DNA of 64,000 nt, from the NCBI GenBank assembly GCA_002631855.1, contig NTLF01000017.1, positions 124,001 to 188,000 of the forward strand, in the 5' to 3' direction. Every line of letters starts with the position of its first letter. Position 1 is the first letter of the stretch. This document shows, piece by piece, positions 61,393 to 64,000 of the stretch. Below the pieces are notes generated by a model that did no database searches, was not told the DNA's origin, and saw only the letters and a list, made by a program, of their open reading frames with translations. The stretch is from Zunongwangia sp. ESRF-bin46. Lineage in GTDB: Bacteria; Bacteroidota; Bacteroidia; Flavobacteriales; Flavobacteriaceae. A program made the translations under genes and the position numbers.

Positions 61393-62834
61393 AATTTTAT
61401 TTCACTTTTTATAGCTTTCCCCGGAAATGTCTCCGGTAGCAGGTTGCCGTTTTCAATTAATATAGTGCCATTGATAATTACATAGTCCATCCCGGAAGAT
61501 TTTTCAAAACCACTACTATATGTGGCGTTATCTTTCACGTTGTCAAGGTCGAATAACAATACATCAGCATAACATCCTTTTTGAATCCGCCCTCTAAGTT
61601 TCATTTCAGGAACTACGGTCTCTAAAACCTTTGCAGGCATCAGGGTCATTTTACGAAGTGCCGTTTGAATACTCAATAACTTCTTTTCTTTCACATACGT
61701 ATCTATGGTTTTACTAAATGTACCGGATGACCTTGGATGCCCTGACGGTGAATAGCCTCCACCATCACTGGCAATCATGGTTACACTTGATGAAATGGCC
61801 TGATCTACCCATTGTTCTTTCATCATATGTACAATGACAGATCCCCCTTGTTTTCTATATTTTTTAAATGTTTGTGGCGTTAAACGTTCCCCCGTTTCTA
61901 CCCATTGCAGGTCGTTATAAGTACAGCCCAACCGTTCCTGCCATCCTTCATTGAAGATAGCAGAACCAAGTTCGGTATTTCCTGCTGTATAAGGGTATAA
62001 CTCAGTAGTAATAGGATTTCCCAATGCTTGTGCTTTTTCAACGGATTGTAAACAAAATTCCGTGTCCTTACGCGCCATACTAGGTAAATGGCAAAGGTGT
62101 AATTGCGCTTCGTTTATAATAGCATCGTGAATTGCTTGTTGAAACGCTATAGTTCCTCCTTCCCTAACGTGTGAAAAGATGGGGACTTTATATTCCCCAG
62201 CAAACGCATAGATGTCTGCAATTTCTTCTATTGAAGCATTGGGTAAATACCCAACCGGCAGCCCAATACCGATGGCACCTTTTTCAATCGCGGCTTTAAG
62301 TTTGTTCCGTACTGCTACATATTTGCTTTTGGGTAATGCTAATTCAGCAACAGAATCAGTAAGCTCTTCATATATAGTTTTGTAAACCCTATCGCTATTG
62401 GCAATCGTTTTGTTTCTGTAAGCTAAATGACAAGCAGACGCACCAAAGTTTAGTAATGCCCTTCCTTTTCTTGCCTGATAATACTGGGTGAGGGTGTCAA
62501 CACCAATTTCCAACTCCAATGCTGTGGTCACACCATCAAAAGCTTGGTACAAGTTTTCTTTATTGGTTTGCCCGTGCGCATGTAAATCTATAAATCCGGG
62601 TGATAATATCTTGCCCGTACCATCAATTACTTTCGTTCCCTTAAGTTTTTCTGTACTAATCGCAGCAATCTTATCTTTAGATATAGCTACATTCAACACT
62701 TCATCTGTATTGGTTTCCGGATCAATAACTCTGGCATTCTCTATAACAATATCGTAGGTGTTCGCAGTAGCTTCCTGTGTTTGGCCATTATAAGATACCA
62801 GCAGCAGAACAAGGGAAATGAAAAATATTTTCAT
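61389..62834 (-). CDS. N-acyl-D-amino-acid deacylase-like amidohydrolase
   Basis: 481 residues with signal peptide (about 1-19, GQTQ). Amidohydrolase superfamily: metal motif GFIDLHAHGQTN (about 76, HxH), a metal Cys/Glu region TTALELEIGVDT, HLCHLPSM, IFSHVREGG and catalytic Asp in MIASDGGGYSPSGHPRSSG (about 359). This is the D-aminoacylase group, which hydrolyses N-acyl-D-amino acids. Located in the periplasm and coupled to a D-amino-acid oxidase. Substrate preference (D-Glu, D-Asp or other) cannot be read here. Confidence 0.88.
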   Translation of the reverse strand: MKIFFISLVLLLVSYNGQTQEATANTYDIVIENARVIDPETNTDEVLNVAISKDKIAAISTEKLKGTKVIDGTGKILSPGFIDLHAHGQTNKENLYQAFDGVTTALELEIGVDTLTQYYQARKGRALLNFGASACHLAYRNKTIANSDRVYKTIYEELTDSVAELALPKSKYVAVRNKLKAAIEKGAIGIGLPVGYLPNASIEEIADIYAFAGEYKVPIFSHVREGGTIAFQQAIHDAIINEAQLHLCHLPSMARKDTEFCLQSVEKAQALGNPITTELYPYTAGNTELGSAIFNEGWQERLGCTYNDLQWVETGERLTPQTFKKYRKQGGSVIVHMMKEQWVDQAISSSVTMIASDGGGYSPSGHPRSSGTFSKTIDTYVKEKKLLSIQTALRKMTLMPAKVLETVVPEMKLRGRIQKGCYADVLLFDLDNVKDNATYSSGFEKSSGMDYVIINGTILIENGNLLPETFPGKAIKSEIKL

Positions 62835-62843
62835 AGCAGTATT

Positions 62844-64000
62844 TTATTTTTTTACAGCTGTAAATGTTCCGTTAGGTTGGTGCAAAATGAGTTTTGCTTC
62901 TTTAAATTCTGCCTTATATCCGGATAGGCCTTTTACTACAAATTCATTTTCTTTTATAGGAATTAAAGCATATTCAGGTTGTCCCGGAACCAATAGCATA
63001 AGCGTATCATCTTTTATAGAAACCTTTAATTCTGCGCCAGAAAGAAAATAGCTACCCGCATAGGTGTTTAATGTTTCTTTTGAAATAATAACTTCATTCG
63101 GGCTTCGCTTAAAGTATAGCGGTTCTAAAGTAGGTTCCAATTTTAAATTAACCCCTGCAATATCCCCTAAATCGTCAGTTTGAAAATTGAAGTTAAAACC
63201 TGAACCGTCACTATCAACTTTACTACCTTTCACTAAATAAGGTTCAAAAATATCGTAATGCGTGTGTTTCAAATACGCTTTTTCTCTTGTGAATTGTGCC
63301 CAAAGGGAATCATTTTCAACCTCAACATTAATTGTTCCGTAGCCTTTATGCTCATACTTTCCTGTATATTCTATCAAACTATGTGTTGGGGTGGTATTAG
63401 CAACTTTGCTCTCTATTTCGGTTTTCTTCTGTTCCTCCTTTTGCTTTTTAAGTTGGTCCAGCTTTTCTTGGTAATAAGCTATCCAGTCTGTTTCTTCAAG
63501 CTCCAATAGGTAATCAGATATCGTGTTTCTTACCAAGGTTGGCAAGGCAGAGCCGTCTTGGTTAGCGAGTACCACAATACCCAACTTATCAGTGGGAAAG
63601 AAAGCGGCGTTTGCCGAAAAGCCATCAATGTTTCCACCGTGCTCTAATCGATAATGACCTTTGTATGATGAGGTCATCCAGGCGTAGCCATAACTATTTA
63701 AATGTTGATCTGGAAATTTCTCATCAGCGATTCCATTTCCAATCAACATAAGCGGGTTGATTGCTTTTTTAACGTAAGCCTTAGGTAACACTTGGGTATT
63801 ATTGAATTTCCCTTCGTTTAACCAAACTTTCAACCAATTGGCCATTTCTTTGGCGCTACTGTTTATACTTCCTGCCGGACTTATGGCTGCAATGTTGTAA
63901 TAAGGGGTTAGAGTATTCGTTGTAAAATCTTTTAATACATACCCTTTAGATGCATTGGTAGCTTGTTCCAGCTCTGCAATACTCACGTTAGATGTGGTCA
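62844..64000 (-). CDS. Serine hydrolase (beta-lactamase family), truncated by window edge
   Basis: The C-terminal 385 or so residues. The frame is open to base 64000 (TTSNVSIAELEQATNASKG), so the N-terminal part with SxxK lies outside. Visible: SPAGSINSSAKEMANWLKVW (about 35), LEHGGNIDGFSANAAFFP (HGG motif, about 114), a Lys-rich coiled segment (about 170-190) and a C-terminal lipocalin-like beta domain of about 180 residues (GKYEHKGYGTINVEVENDSL). S12-type periplasmic esterase or D-peptidase. Stop is 9 nt from the deacylase start, so it heads the D-amino-acid operon. Confidence 0.88.
   Translation of the reverse strand, partial: TTSNVSIAELEQATNASKGYVLKDFTTNTLTPYYNIAAISPAGSINSSAKEMANWLKVWLNEGKFNNTQVLPKAYVKKAINPLMLIGNGIADEKFPDQHLNSYGYAWMTSSYKGHYRLEHGGNIDGFSANAAFFPTDKLGIVVLANQDGSALPTLVRNTISDYLLELEETDWIAYYQEKLDQLKKQKEEQKKTEIESKVANTTPTHSLIEYTGKYEHKGYGTINVEVENDSLWAQFTREKAYLKHTHYDIFEPYLVKGSKVDSDGSGFNFNFQTDDLGDIAGVNLKLEPTLEPLYFKRSPNEVIISKETLNTYAGSYFLSGAELKVSIKDDTLMLLVPGQPEYALIPIKENEFVVKGLSGYKAEFKEAKLILHQPNGTFTAVKK

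Overview
The window is AT-rich, gene-dense bacterial chromosome from a member of the Bacteroidota, almost certainly family Flavobacteriaceae. Evidence: Bacteroidota-only families (DUF4159, DUF4251, DUF6090-type and TamB-like envelope genes, Bacteroidota LptD), many secreted proteins whose signal peptides end in AxAQ, start codons without Shine-Dalgarno sequences, and TAnnTTTG -7 promoter elements. Genus cannot be fixed from sequence alone. There is no rRNA, CRISPR array, insertion sequence or prophage.

Layout. 0-0.6 kb: a three-gene tRNA operon (Ser-Pro-Arg) on the minus strand with a readable promoter and terminators. 0.6-7.6 kb: housekeeping RNA modification (THUMP-like methyltransferase, TrmH/SpoU, RsmE, TsaD) mixed with small membrane and secreted proteins, including one frameshifted membrane-protein gene. 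7.6-21 kb: an envelope block: TamB, LptD, RidA, N-acetylmuramoyl-L-alanine amidase and MlaD, then a membrane iron-sulfur protein and its cysteine-rich partner, separated by an alpha/beta hydrolase and a HAD protein. 21-38 kb: metabolism and stress genes: CocE-type hydrolase, pseudouridine synthase, hibernation factor with a cysteine-free ArsC/Spx-like protein, TerC, an Aquifex-type aconitase, nitroreductase, FNT channel, Bcr/CflA efflux, UspA, and a tight operon of a DnaJ-KTSC fusion plus two DEAD-box helicases. 38-47 kb: two orphan contractile-tail tube-like proteins with no sheath or baseplate, a 2'-5' RNA ligase-like protein, serine hydrolase, an ECF sigma factor with membrane partner, LLM monooxygenase, two cold-shock-domain proteins and MsrA.

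47-56 kb is the accessory part: secreted proteins of unknown function, WG-repeat proteins, beta-barrels and lipoproteins on the minus strand, interleaved with decayed genes that no intact reading frame reveals (48747-49481, 54679-54902, probably 52191-52355). Two transcription units here carry the same 16-base interrupted palindrome (TACCCAA-AA-TTGGGTA) at almost the same distance upstream of their start codons, which suggests a shared operator. 56-64 kb: an M23 lipoprotein, DoxX and VOC proteins, a GAF histidine kinase, a beta-barrel, and a D-amino-acid operon (serine hydrolase, N-acyl-D-amino-acid deacylase, FAD D-amino-acid oxidase-like) that runs off the right edge.

The main candidates for something undescribed are the repeated operator with the decaying WG-repeat/beta-barrel island, the solitary tail-tube pair, and the DnaJ-KTSC/DEAD-box operon. 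All functional links drawn from gene order are inference.
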